Shown here piece by piece: positions 18,041 to 26,336 of a DNA stretch of 64,000 nt. Under the pieces are notes generated by a model. The model had not been told where the DNA came from, ran no database searches, and saw only the letters and a program-made list of their open reading frames with translations. A program made the position numbers and the translations under genes. Position 1 is the stretch's first letter. Every line of letters begins with the position of its first letter. This DNA is from Aquibium pacificus (GTDB lineage: Bacteria > Pseudomonadota > Alphaproteobacteria > Rhizobiales > Rhizobiaceae), in NCBI RefSeq assembly GCF_040839445.1, contig NZ_JBDPGJ010000001.1, forward strand, positions 1,054,001 through 1,118,000. Direction: 5' to 3'.

Positions 18041-18190
18041 CTACCCTTTCTTGATCTCGTTCATAAGTAACAATTCGGAGAACCTCTCCATGGCCTGTCT
18101 GGAATTGACTCGATGTACACTCCAATGATTGCCCAACTCCAAAAGTACGAGTTCAACTTCGGCCTTCGTCTGAGCAAGCCTATCTTTCAA
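18041..18190 (-). CDS. Possible small protein upstream of the nuclease pair
   Basis: A 49-residue open frame from TTG at 18190 (LKDRLAQTKAEVE at the start, SELLLMNEIKKG at the end). Its stop is only 7 nt before the NucS-like gene, whose ribosome-binding site lies inside its last codons, as expected for a translated upstream cistron. The frame stays open to 18223 without an ATG or GTG start. Sequence is amphipathic and helical in character. It may be a genuine small operon member, or the 3' remnant of a degraded gene. GC is 45 % over 18121-18240, far below the window average. Confidence 0.35.
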   Translation of the reverse strand: MKDRLAQTKAEVELVLLELGNHWSVHRVNSRQAMERFSELLLMNEIKKG

Positions 18191-18359
18191 CCGTGAGACT
18201 ATTAAGACTCGGATATTAACGTCCTAGCAAATGGTTCACGCTAGTCTGGTCGATAGGTGGCGACGTAGCAACGTCAGGTATTGGAAATTCAAGCTGCCAA
18301 AGCAAATGGCCGCAACGGGGTAGTTGCCTGCCGGCCCGGTTAACGCCACACCCCCACCT

Positions 18360-19628
18360 TTAGCCCCCATCCCCCCGCAAATCCCCCGCGTCCTTCGTCC
18401 CCCGCCGTTCCCCGCCCCGCCTTGCAAGCCGAGAAAACACCGTCGAGGTCCGCAACAGCGCCGTGAACCGCCCGCGCCGTGCCGCGGGCACCCCGCCCCG
18501 TGCGCCCATGCGGTAGAGGATGAAGCCGATGAAGACGACGTAGACGGCGGCGGAGAAGACGAACAGATAGCGCGGCCCGAGCGCTTGCATCGCGGCCGAC
18601 GCCGCGATCGGGCCGCCGATCGCGCCGAAGGAATAAAAGAGCATCAGCGCCGCGTTCACGAGCACGAACTCGCCCTTTCCGGCGCGGTCGTTGGCATGTG
18701 CGGCGGACAGCGAGAACAGCGGCATGGCGAAGGAGCCGAAGACGAACACCAGCGCGAAGTTCATGAGCCGGTCGGTCCCGGCCACCGTCGCGATGGCGAG
18801 TGCGGCGCCCAGCGAGGCGGCGGTGGTCAGGAGCAGCACCTTGCGCCGGTCCCAGCGGTCGGAGAGGTATCCGAGCGGATACTGGATGATGGCGCCGCCG
18901 ATGATGCCGGCGCTGACGAAGATGACGATGTCGGCGACCGACATGCCGATCGCCTCGGCATAGACGGGCGACAGCGTTCGGAACGCGCTGTTGGTGACGC
19001 CGACCGCGATGCAGCCGATGCAGCCGAGCGGCGAGATCCGCCAGACGCGCCCGAGATCGAGCCTGACGTCCTCCGGCGGCGTCGGGTTCGAGCGGTCGCC
19101 GAGCGAGACCGGCACCAGCGACAGCGTGATCATGATCGACATCACCGCGAAGATGGCGAAGCCGTCCGCACCGATGGCCGGAATGAGGAACTGCGCGCCC
19201 GTCACCGAGCCGATGTCGATGATGCGGTAGAGCGCCAGCACGCGCGCCCGGCTCTCGTTGGAGACGCCGGAATTGAGCCAGCTCTCCATGATCGTGAAGA
19301 GGCCGGCGAAGCAGAAGCCGCTGGCAAAACGGATCGCCGACCACACGAGCGGATCGATCAAAAGCACCAGGAGCAGCGTGCCCACCGAGGCGATGGCGGC
19401 GAGCGCCGCGAAGGCCCGCACATGCCCCACGGCTTTCAGGATGCGGGTGACGGCCAGGCAGCCGAGCAGGAAGCCGCCGAAATAGGACGTCCCCATCAGA
19501 CCGATCGTCGACGGCTCGAACCCCTCCTGCGCGCCGCGCAGCGCGATCAGGGTGCCTTGCAGGCCGTTGCCGCCAAGCAGGATGCCGGCGGCGATGAGGA
19601 GCGGGATCAGCGGCCGGATGGCGGACAT
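18360..19628 (-). CDS. MFS transporter (YcaD-like)
   Basis: A 422-residue transporter with about 12 hydrophobic segments. The N-terminal half includes GTSYFGGFLLGCLAVTRI and a conserved MESWLN (in GLFTIMESWLNSGV), which is characteristic of the YcaD/MFS_1 group in proteobacteria; a loop with YLSDRWDRRKVL follows in the C-terminal half. The start ATG at 19628 gives MSAIRPLIPLLIA; the upstream extension is not conserved in character. The C-terminus is a low-complexity Arg/Gly tail. It is divergent from aspS. The substrate is unknown. Confidence 0.88.
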   Translation of the reverse strand: MSAIRPLIPLLIAAGILLGGNGLQGTLIALRGAQEGFEPSTIGLMGTSYFGGFLLGCLAVTRILKAVGHVRAFAALAAIASVGTLLLVLLIDPLVWSAIRFASGFCFAGLFTIMESWLNSGVSNESRARVLALYRIIDIGSVTGAQFLIPAIGADGFAIFAVMSIMITLSLVPVSLGDRSNPTPPEDVRLDLGRVWRISPLGCIGCIAVGVTNSAFRTLSPVYAEAIGMSVADIVIFVSAGIIGGAIIQYPLGYLSDRWDRRKVLLLTTAASLGAALAIATVAGTDRLMNFALVFVFGSFAMPLFSLSAAHANDRAGKGEFVLVNAALMLFYSFGAIGGPIAASAAMQALGPRYLFVFSAAVYVVFIGFILYRMGARGGVPAARRGRFTALLRTSTVFSRLARRGGERRGTKDAGDLRGDGG

Positions 19629-19854
19629 CGAAACTTTGCATGCTGAAGCGAATGGGGTGCGAATGAGGGACCGCGCCGCCACAGGCTTATTGTACCACGC
19701 GACCCTATTCGGTTGAGAATGCGGCAGGGTTTCGGCCTTCGGGTCGCATCCTTGACAAAAGACGGCCTGCATGCGCTTTTCCGCGCGGATTCGAGGGGCC
19801 GGGCGCGTCGCGCCGACGGCCCCGTCACCGTTCCTCGAGAAGACCGGATTTCCG

Positions 19855-21645
19855 ATGCACCGCTACCGCAGCCATACCTGCGCCCAACTCCGCAAGTCCG
19901 ACGAGGGCTCGACCGTGCGCCTGTCCGGCTGGGTCCACCGCGTCCGCGACCATGGCGGGCTTCTCTTCATCGACCTGCGCGACCATTACGGCCTGACCCA
20001 GATCGTCGCCGACCCCGACTCGCCCGCATTCAGGACCGCCGAGAAGCTGCGCGGCGAGTGGGTCATCCGCGTCGACGGCAAGGTCAAGGCGCGCACGCGC
20101 GAGACGGTCAACCCGAACCTGCCGACCGGCGAGATCGAAATCTTCGCGCAGGAGATGGAGGTGCTCTCCTCCGCCAGGGAACTGCCGCTGCCCGTCTTCG
20201 GCGAGCCCGACTATCCCGAGGACATCCGCCTCAAGTACCGCTTCCTCGACCTGCGCCGCGACACGCTGCATCGCAACATCGTGCAGCGCACGAAGATCAT
20301 CGCCGAGATGCGAAGGCGCATGGCGGAGGTGGGCTTCACCGAATATTCGACGCCGATCCTGACCGCGTCCTCGCCCGAGGGCGCGCGCGACTTCCTGGTG
20401 CCCTCGCGCATCCATCCCGGCACGTTCTACGCGCTGCCGCAGGCGCCGCAGCAGTACAAGCAGCTCATCATGATGTCGGGCTTCGATCGCTACTTCCAGA
20501 TCGCGCCCTGCTTCCGCGACGAGGACCCGCGCGCCGACCGGCTGCCGGGCGAATTCTACCAGCTCGACCTCGAGATGAGCTTCGTCGAGCAGGACGACGT
20601 GCTGGGCACCATGGAGCCCGTGCTGCGCGGCGTCTTCGAGGCCTTCGCCAACGGCAAGCCTGTCACTCAGGAGTTTCCCCGCATCCCCTATGACGAGGCG
20701 ATCCTGAAATACGGCTCCGACAAGCCGGATCTCAGAAACCCGATCGAGATGCAGGACGTCTCGGAGCATTTCCGCGGCTCCGGCTTCAAGCTGTTCGCCA
20801 ACATCCTCGCCAACGATCCCGCGGCGGCCGTCTGGGCCATTCCCGCGCCGACCGGCGGCAGCAGAGCCTTTTGCGACCGCATGAATTCGTGGGCGCAAGG
20901 CGAGGGTCAACCCGGCCTCGGCTACATCTTCTGGCGCGAGGAGGGCGGCAAGGTCGAGGGCGCCGGCCCGATCGCCAAGAACATCGGCGAGGAGCGCACG
21001 GAGGCCGTGCGCCTGCAACTCGGCCTCAAGCCGGGCGACGCCTGCTTCTTCGCCGCCGGCGACCCGAAGAAATTCTACCCCTTCGCAGGTGCTGCCCGCA
21101 CGCGGGCGGGCGAGGAACTGAACCTCGTCGACCGCGACCGCTTCGCGCTCGCCTGGATCGTGGACTTCCCCTTCTTCGAATGGGACGAGGAGGAAAAGCG
21201 CATCGATTTCGGCCACAACCCCTTCACCATGCCGCGCGGCGGGCTGGGGGCGCTGGAGACCGAGGAGCCGCTGTCGATCAAGGCCTACCAGTACGACCTC
21301 GTCTGCAACGGCTTCGAGATCGCGTCCGGCGGCATCCGCAACCATCTTCCCGAGGTGATGGTGAAGGCGTTCGGCATCGTCGGGCTCGACCATACGGTTG
21401 TCGAGGAGCGCTTCGGCGGCCTCTACCGCGCCTTCCAGTACGGAGCCCCGCCGCATGGCGGCATGGCGGCCGGCATCGATCGCATCGTCATGCTTCTGGT
21501 CGGCGCCAAGAACCTGCGCGAGATCACCATGTTCCCGATGAACCAGCAGGCGCAGGACCTTCTGATGGGCGCGCCGTCGGAGGCGTCGCCGACGCAGTTG
21601 CGTGAACTCTCGCTGCGCGTCAATCCGGTCAAGAAGGAAAGCTAG
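19855..21645 (+). CDS. aspS: Aspartate-tRNA ligase
   Basis: A 596-residue class II bacterial-type AspRS charging tRNA-Asp. The N-terminal OB-fold anticodon domain contains VRLSGWVHRVRDHGGLLFID. Class II motif 2 is FRDEDPRADRLPGEFYQLD and motif 3 is MAAGIDRIVMLL. The GAD insertion lies between, about residues 280-420. The terminal segment FPMNQQAQDLLMGAPS matches the type often associated with non-discriminating AspRS, which also charges tRNA-Asn. The ATG at 19855 was chosen because MHRYRSHTCAQLR is the normal N-terminus. The pcp gene follows 4 nt later. Confidence 0.96.
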   Translation: MHRYRSHTCAQLRKSDEGSTVRLSGWVHRVRDHGGLLFIDLRDHYGLTQIVADPDSPAFRTAEKLRGEWVIRVDGKVKARTRETVNPNLPTGEIEIFAQEMEVLSSARELPLPVFGEPDYPEDIRLKYRFLDLRRDTLHRNIVQRTKIIAEMRRRMAEVGFTEYSTPILTASSPEGARDFLVPSRIHPGTFYALPQAPQQYKQLIMMSGFDRYFQIAPCFRDEDPRADRLPGEFYQLDLEMSFVEQDDVLGTMEPVLRGVFEAFANGKPVTQEFPRIPYDEAILKYGSDKPDLRNPIEMQDVSEHFRGSGFKLFANILANDPAAAVWAIPAPTGGSRAFCDRMNSWAQGEGQPGLGYIFWREEGGKVEGAGPIAKNIGEERTEAVRLQLGLKPGDACFFAAGDPKKFYPFAGAARTRAGEELNLVDRDRFALAWIVDFPFFEWDEEEKRIDFGHNPFTMPRGGLGALETEEPLSIKAYQYDLVCNGFEIASGGIRNHLPEVMVKAFGIVGLDHTVVEERFGGLYRAFQYGAPPHGGMAAGIDRIVMLLVGAKNLREITMFPMNQQAQDLLMGAPSEASPTQLRELSLRVNPVKKES

Positions 21646-21649
21646 GACG

Positions 21650-22288
21650 ATGGCCGCCGGCCCGCGCGTCCTCGTCACTGGTTTCGAGCCTTTCCCGGGC
21701 GCGCCGGTGAACCCCACCGAATGGCTCATCAGGAGCCTGACGGAGGAGCCGCCGCTCGACCATCTGGCACATGTCGAGGCATTCCGCGCCGTCGTGCTCC
21801 CGGTCGACTACGCCGCTGTCGGCCCGCGCCTGTCCGAACTCGGACGCGAATTCGCCCCCGACATCGCGATCCATTTCGGCTTGGCCGACGAATGCTCCGG
21901 CTTCCGCCTGGAACGGCTCGCCCGCAACCGCTTCGCCGCCGACCGCCCCGACAATTCGGGCGCCCTGCGCGATGCGGGCCGGGTCTGCGCCGGCCCCGAC
22001 ACGCTGGAATCCGGCCTGCCGCTTCATGCGATCCACGACCGGCTCGCGGAGATGAACCTGCCGGTCGAATGGTCGGACGACGCCGGCGGCTATCTCTGCA
22101 ACACGGTCTTCATGCTGTCGCGCGCCAAGGCCTGCGACGGCTTCGCCCCCGCCATGAGCGGCTTCGTCCATGTGCCTCTGACAGGTGCGAAACCGGGCTG
22201 CGCCATGACCCCGGAAGAGCTGCGCGCGGGTGCCCTCGCCATCCTCGATCTCTCCTGCCGCGAGTGGCGCCGGCTCCACAGCCTTTGA
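21650..22288 (+). CDS. pcp: Pyroglutamyl-peptidase I (pyrrolidone-carboxylate peptidase)
   Basis: A 212-residue C15 cysteine peptidase removing N-terminal pyroglutamate. The N-terminus VLVTGFEPFPGAPVNPTEW is diagnostic. All three catalytic residues are visible: E88 (FRLERLARN), C150 (GGYLCNTVF) and H174 (GFVHVP), with the C-to-H spacing of 24 expected for the family. The start ATG at 21650 is 4 nt after the aspS stop, with AAGGAAAGCTAGGACG upstream, so it is co-transcribed with aspS. Confidence 0.93.
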   Translation: MAAGPRVLVTGFEPFPGAPVNPTEWLIRSLTEEPPLDHLAHVEAFRAVVLPVDYAAVGPRLSELGREFAPDIAIHFGLADECSGFRLERLARNRFAADRPDNSGALRDAGRVCAGPDTLESGLPLHAIHDRLAEMNLPVEWSDDAGGYLCNTVFMLSRAKACDGFAPAMSGFVHVPLTGAKPGCAMTPEELRAGALAILDLSCREWRRLHSL

Positions 22289-22567
22289 GGAGCGGGAGTG
22301 GGAGCAGGGCGGGGCAATGCGAACCACCGAGCGGTTGTCGGAGATCGCCGAACTCCGTTTGTTTCAAAGGCACGTCCTGTTGTTGGTGACGAGCCGGCCG
22401 GTCCGCGACGCGAAGACGGTCGCCAGTACCGCTATTCAAGGCGCCGGCTGCTTCGACGACTGCGCTCGAACCAGCTTCGCGTCCTGTCCAAGCGGGGTAG
22501 CGGCGGGAGCGGTTGAGATTCTCAGGCTGGCATGCTTAGGGGAAAACTGCTGCGCGAGGTGTTGCTG

Positions 22568-24430
22568 ATGAACTATAGGCCCGACATCGATGGATTACGT
22601 GCGATCGCGGTGGGATCGGTAATACTCTATCATTTCGATGTCTGGCCGTTCACGGGCGGTTTCGTCGGCGTAGATGTCTTCTTTGTTATTTCCGGCTATC
22701 TGATCACGAATCTGATCGTGAAAGAGATCAATGCGGGAGAATTCAGTTTCGGTAATTTTTATATACGCCGTGCCAGACGTCTTCTCCCGGCATTCTTTGT
22801 CGTTCTCGCCATTACTTTCTATTTTGGCGTTCTTGTGTTTGGCGCAAAGGATTTGAAGGCGCTCGGAGAATCGACAATGTATGCGATTTTCAGCCTATCA
22901 AACTTCCATTTCTGGAGTATTGCCGATTATTTCGACACATCGACGAAATTGAAGCCGCTCCTCCACACTTGGTCATTGAGCGTAGAAGAACAGTTCTACT
23001 TGTTCTGGCCTCTGACCATCGTTCTGCTGTTCCGCCTGCCTCGCTTGGTCGCCCCGATCGTATTGGCGCTCATGAGCATCTCAAGCCTCGCCCTCGCCGT
23101 GTTCTGGATCAGGAGCGGTGATGGGGTAACGGCATTCTATCTCCTGCCTGCCAGGATCGTAGAGTTTGGGTTCGGAGCCGCGTTGGTTTGGATCCCCCGT
23201 TTTGTGGTGCCGGCTTTTTACAGGGAAATGGCATTGGTCTCCGGCTTGGGGATGATCCTTGCTTCAGTCCTGCTCTATACCGAGGAAACTCCCTTCCCGG
23301 GTTTTGCTTCACTTCTTCCCTGTCTAGGCGCAGCGCTCGCGATCTTCGGTGGTATGGCACCGATGTCCGGCATCATCCTGCGCAACCCCGTCGCGGTATG
23401 GATTGGGAAGACCAGCTATTCGTCATACCTCATCCACTGGCCTGTGGTGGTTTTTGCCTCTTTCATGTCTCCCCCGGGAGTTTTCCCATGGTGGAAGACA
23501 ACTCTGCTGATCGGCATAACGTTCGGTTTGGCTTGGATGCTCTACGAGTTCGTTGAACAGCCGTTCCGGCGGAGGCGCTGGCGCTTTTCATGGGCCGCTG
23601 CGACCGGGATCTTGGCCGCGCTGGCAATAGTGCTCCCCGCCGGTTCGGCGTGGTCTTCGAACGGATGGGGCTCCCGGGTTCCGCCTGAACGGAAGAAAAT
23701 CGCGCAGGTGGGAGGTATGCGTAGCAGCTGCGGCCGCACCAACCCTTCTGTGAGCAAGAAAATCTTCTACTGCCAGAAATGGAGTAAAAAGCCGCGTGAC
23801 ATCATCGTCTACGGTGATAGTCACGCGATGCACCTTTTCTCCGGCGTCGCGTCTTCCTTCGAAGCGGAAGCCAACATCTATGCAATGTTCTTCGGTGGTT
23901 GCGCGCCGCAGGTCGGAAACACTTCGTTCACCTGGCGCGTTCCGTCGCAAGACTGTGTCAGACACAACAAGCGCATGATGAACGTGCTGAAGAAGTGGAG
24001 GCCGTCAACGGTAATCGTCTCCAATGCCGCTCGCGGAGATCCCGAGGAGATGGCACAAGCAACGAATGAACTGATCCGAAGGATTGCGGCTTTCGGCCAT
24101 GAAGTCTACTATATCGGTGACACGGTTCGCCCCGGCGTGTTTCTTGATCGCTGTATTGCGGTTCCAGACTATCTTTTGGACGATAAGTCCATGGAAACCC
24201 GCTGCGCAGGAGACCCAAGCTTCCGTCAGAACCTGCTTGCCTACAACAAGACCATGGCTCAGATTATTCCGGACTACATTGATATTAGCGCGGTGCAGTG
24301 CCCTGATGGAAAGTGTTCTTACTTCCTGGACGGCAAGCCAATGTTCATCGATGACCATCATCTGTCAGCGCATGCGTCACGCTTCATCATTCGCAGCATC
24401 CGGACTAAGTTGATGCAGAAGCCGCATTGA
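22568..24430 (+). CDS. OafA/YrhL-type acyltransferase with SGNH domain
   Basis: A 620-residue membrane acyltransferase that transfers acyl groups (often acetyl) to cell-surface glycans. The N-terminal half is the acyltransferase-3 domain: YRPDIDGLRAIAVGSVILYHF with the catalytic-type His, then GFVGVDVFFVISGYLI and FYIRRARRLLPAFF, with about 10 membrane segments. From about residue 400 a periplasmic SGNH domain follows: IVYGDSHAMHLF supplies the Ser block, and FIDDHHLSAHAS the Asp-His pair. The start ATG at 22568 has CGAGGTG upstream. GC is visibly lower than in flanking genes and codon use is more relaxed, as for transferred surface-polysaccharide genes. No other polysaccharide genes are adjacent. 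Confidence 0.9.
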   Translation: MNYRPDIDGLRAIAVGSVILYHFDVWPFTGGFVGVDVFFVISGYLITNLIVKEINAGEFSFGNFYIRRARRLLPAFFVVLAITFYFGVLVFGAKDLKALGESTMYAIFSLSNFHFWSIADYFDTSTKLKPLLHTWSLSVEEQFYLFWPLTIVLLFRLPRLVAPIVLALMSISSLALAVFWIRSGDGVTAFYLLPARIVEFGFGAALVWIPRFVVPAFYREMALVSGLGMILASVLLYTEETPFPGFASLLPCLGAALAIFGGMAPMSGIILRNPVAVWIGKTSYSSYLIHWPVVVFASFMSPPGVFPWWKTTLLIGITFGLAWMLYEFVEQPFRRRRWRFSWAAATGILAALAIVLPAGSAWSSNGWGSRVPPERKKIAQVGGMRSSCGRTNPSVSKKIFYCQKWSKKPRDIIVYGDSHAMHLFSGVASSFEAEANIYAMFFGGCAPQVGNTSFTWRVPSQDCVRHNKRMMNVLKKWRPSTVIVSNAARGDPEEMAQATNELIRRIAAFGHEVYYIGDTVRPGVFLDRCIAVPDYLLDDKSMETRCAGDPSFRQNLLAYNKTMAQIIPDYIDISAVQCPDGKCSYFLDGKPMFIDDHHLSAHASRFIIRSIRTKLMQKPH

Positions 24431-24704
24431 TCGCCGGACATAATCTCAACAGTCAGTGGAGCTTTCGCGTCAGCCTGCGGATTGGACTTCGTTTCTGGAT
24501 GCCCTGCATATTTTCCGCGATTCCACCGCACGCCAACTGCGCCAGGTAGTTTGCGATGGTTTGAAAGAGGCGAGCGTGAACCTCTGACGTCCATTGGCGG
24601 GTCGGTGAAGACCGCCAGGGCGCTGGAGACGCAGGCAGACAGAAGGGACGCGCTATCACGTCCAAGTCGGCTTCATCTCCACAATTTCCCGCACGTCCGC
24701 GATA

Positions 24705-24748
24705 CCCCCTTCTCCCCGTTCACGGGGGTCCGAAGGACGGGCGAGGGG
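24705..24748. repeat. Dispersed palindromic repeat, partial copy A
   Basis: The element is CTTCTCCCCG (24709-24718), a 4-nt loop TTCA, then a 23-nt block (24723-24745) that is identical to 37655-37677 in the paaD copy. The start of that block, CGGGG, pairs with CCCCG before the loop. It resembles the mosaic palindromic elements known from rhizobial intergenic DNA; the exact family name would need a database comparison. Confidence 0.75.
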
Positions 24749-24807
24749 CTGCGCGATGGTTGATCGAAAACACCTGGGCGGGCCGCCGCGCCCCCGAGAC
24801 CGCCAAC

Positions 24808-24842
24808 AAAAAACCCCTCGATCCATTCCGGACCGAGGGGTT
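24808..24842 (-). terminator. Intrinsic terminator of the 24872-26056 gene
   Basis: On the reverse strand AACCCCTCG (complement of 24834-24842) pairs with CGAGGGGTT (complement of 24812-24820): a 9-bp stem with a 13-nt loop, followed directly by a run of T (complement of A at 24808-24813). It begins 29 nt after the stop codon of the reverse-strand gene. Confidence 0.85.
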
Positions 24843-24871
24843 CCAGACTGCACGGGCCGTGGCCGCCGTCG

Positions 24872-26056
24872 CTACTCGTTCGCCGCCACACCGACGCCGA
24901 GCTGCTGCGGCAGCGACTGCGGCGCGGTCATGGCGCTGGCCGCGATCATGGCGAAGGGCAGGGGGTTTGCCGGTGCCACGCGGATCTCCAGGCTCTCGGG
25001 ATTGTCGAGGAAGGCGTTCACGGCGGCGCTGACCTCGGTGGTCAGGGCCGGGTTTCCGATCTGCATCATCGCGAAGGGCAGCACGGCCTTCGCCTGGTTG
25101 GCGATGTCGGCGGGCTTGGCGCCCTGCTGGTCGGCGAAGTACTGGAGCACCTTCCGGGTCAGCGTGTCGTCGTCGAAACGCAGCGTCGCGCCGTGCAGGT
25201 TGAGCTGCTGCATCAGGCCCAGCATCGCCATGCCCTGCGCCGACTGGTCCTGGCCCTCGGTCTCGGCCATCTTCGCCTGCGTCTCGCGCAGCGCGGCGAT
25301 GAACTGCGGTGTGTAGCCGGTGATCTCGAAGGTCAAGCCAAGCGTGCCGGCATTGTCGATCGAGATGTCGTACTGATCGAGCGCGAGCCTGCCACTTTCC
25401 GGCTCCCAGGTTCCGGCCATCTCGACCGTGCCTTCCAGCGTCTCGTAGCCGGCGCTCGCAAGGGCCGCCTTCGTCTTCGGGTCCTCGACCGCCGAGAGAT
25501 CGGCGGAGAAGCGTTCCGCGGCGCCGCTGAAAGCGTAGGGCGTGCCGTCGCCCCCCGTCATCTCCGTATGCAGCTGCTGGAGCGTGAACACGTCCATGCC
25601 GCCGTAGGAAACGTTCAGGGAGCCGATGTCGGCGCTGTCATAGACTGCGATCTCGTTCATGGGATCGGCCATATCCTGCGGCGGCAGCCGCAAACCCGAA
25701 ATCGACATGTCGCTCATGTCGATTTCCACGCCTTCGCTGGAGAAGGAATAGGTCGGCATCGACAAGGTGCCGATGACGATCGTTTCGCCGTCCTGGCTGA
25801 CGTTCTCTAGGTCGAGGTCGCCGATCTGGACGCCCTCCTCTTCGCCCGGGACGCTCATCGCCACACCCTGCAGCATGACGGAGGAACCGGAACCGCTCAC
25901 ATTGTCCCAGGTAGCCTGCACGCCCTGCTTCTCGAACATGGCCTTCAGGCGGGCGGCGACTTCGTCGGCGCTCTGGGCGAAGGCGGGCAATGGTGCCAGC
26001 GCGGCCAGGAGACCGGCGGTCGCGAGGGTTCCGAGCCTGGATTTGAAATGCGTCAT
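24872..26056 (-). CDS. Exported protein of unknown function
   Basis: A 394-residue protein that I do not recognise. Residues 1-27 form a clear signal peptide (LATAGLLAALAPLPAFAQ, cleavage near AFA-QS). The mature part is acidic, without transmembrane segments, and alternates short beta-rich stretches (SVMLQGVAMSVPG, GLTFEITGYTP) with Ala/Gln-rich helices, suggesting a soluble periplasmic protein or a lipid-binding beta structure. It has its own intrinsic terminator and is divergent from parC. Start ATG at 26056. The function is unknown; periplasmic location is well supported. Confidence 0.75.
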   Translation of the reverse strand: MTHFKSRLGTLATAGLLAALAPLPAFAQSADEVAARLKAMFEKQGVQATWDNVSGSGSSVMLQGVAMSVPGEEEGVQIGDLDLENVSQDGETIVIGTLSMPTYSFSSEGVEIDMSDMSISGLRLPPQDMADPMNEIAVYDSADIGSLNVSYGGMDVFTLQQLHTEMTGGDGTPYAFSGAAERFSADLSAVEDPKTKAALASAGYETLEGTVEMAGTWEPESGRLALDQYDISIDNAGTLGLTFEITGYTPQFIAALRETQAKMAETEGQDQSAQGMAMLGLMQQLNLHGATLRFDDDTLTRKVLQYFADQQGAKPADIANQAKAVLPFAMMQIGNPALTTEVSAAVNAFLDNPESLEIRVAPANPLPFAMIAASAMTAPQSLPQQLGVGVAANE

Positions 26057-26336
26057 GATGTGTTCCCTGAGGTTTCCGTGGGGTTCTTCGTCATCAATCG
26101 AAGAAAAAGCGACCGTATGATGTCCTTGCCGGCGCGAGCCGACGCCGTCTGTAAACTATGCCACTCCCGCAGTGATCCAGCGGACGAACCTCCGCCGGCA
26201 TTCCACCGTCCATCCGGATCGCACGGCAACGTTGCCGTTTCGTGGCGTCGGGAGCGGGGGAGGGTTACGCAAACATCCGCGGGGATGGCTTTTCGTCCCA
26301 CTTGCCCCGGCCCGCTGCCTCCGCTAACCCCCGACC

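Larger units (their letters stand above)
24431..24871. other. 441-bp intergenic region after the acyltransferase
   Basis: No gene is supported. Reading frames on both strands are short and lack recognisable motifs. The region holds one partial copy of the dispersed palindromic repeat (24705-24748) and the terminator of the downstream reverse-strand gene (24808-24842). The segment next to the acyltransferase keeps that gene's lower GC. Confidence 0.6.

Noticed and set aside
24453..24665. Reverse-strand 70-residue frame after the acyltransferase
   Set aside because: No motif or ribosome-binding site, and it lies within a degenerate intergenic region.
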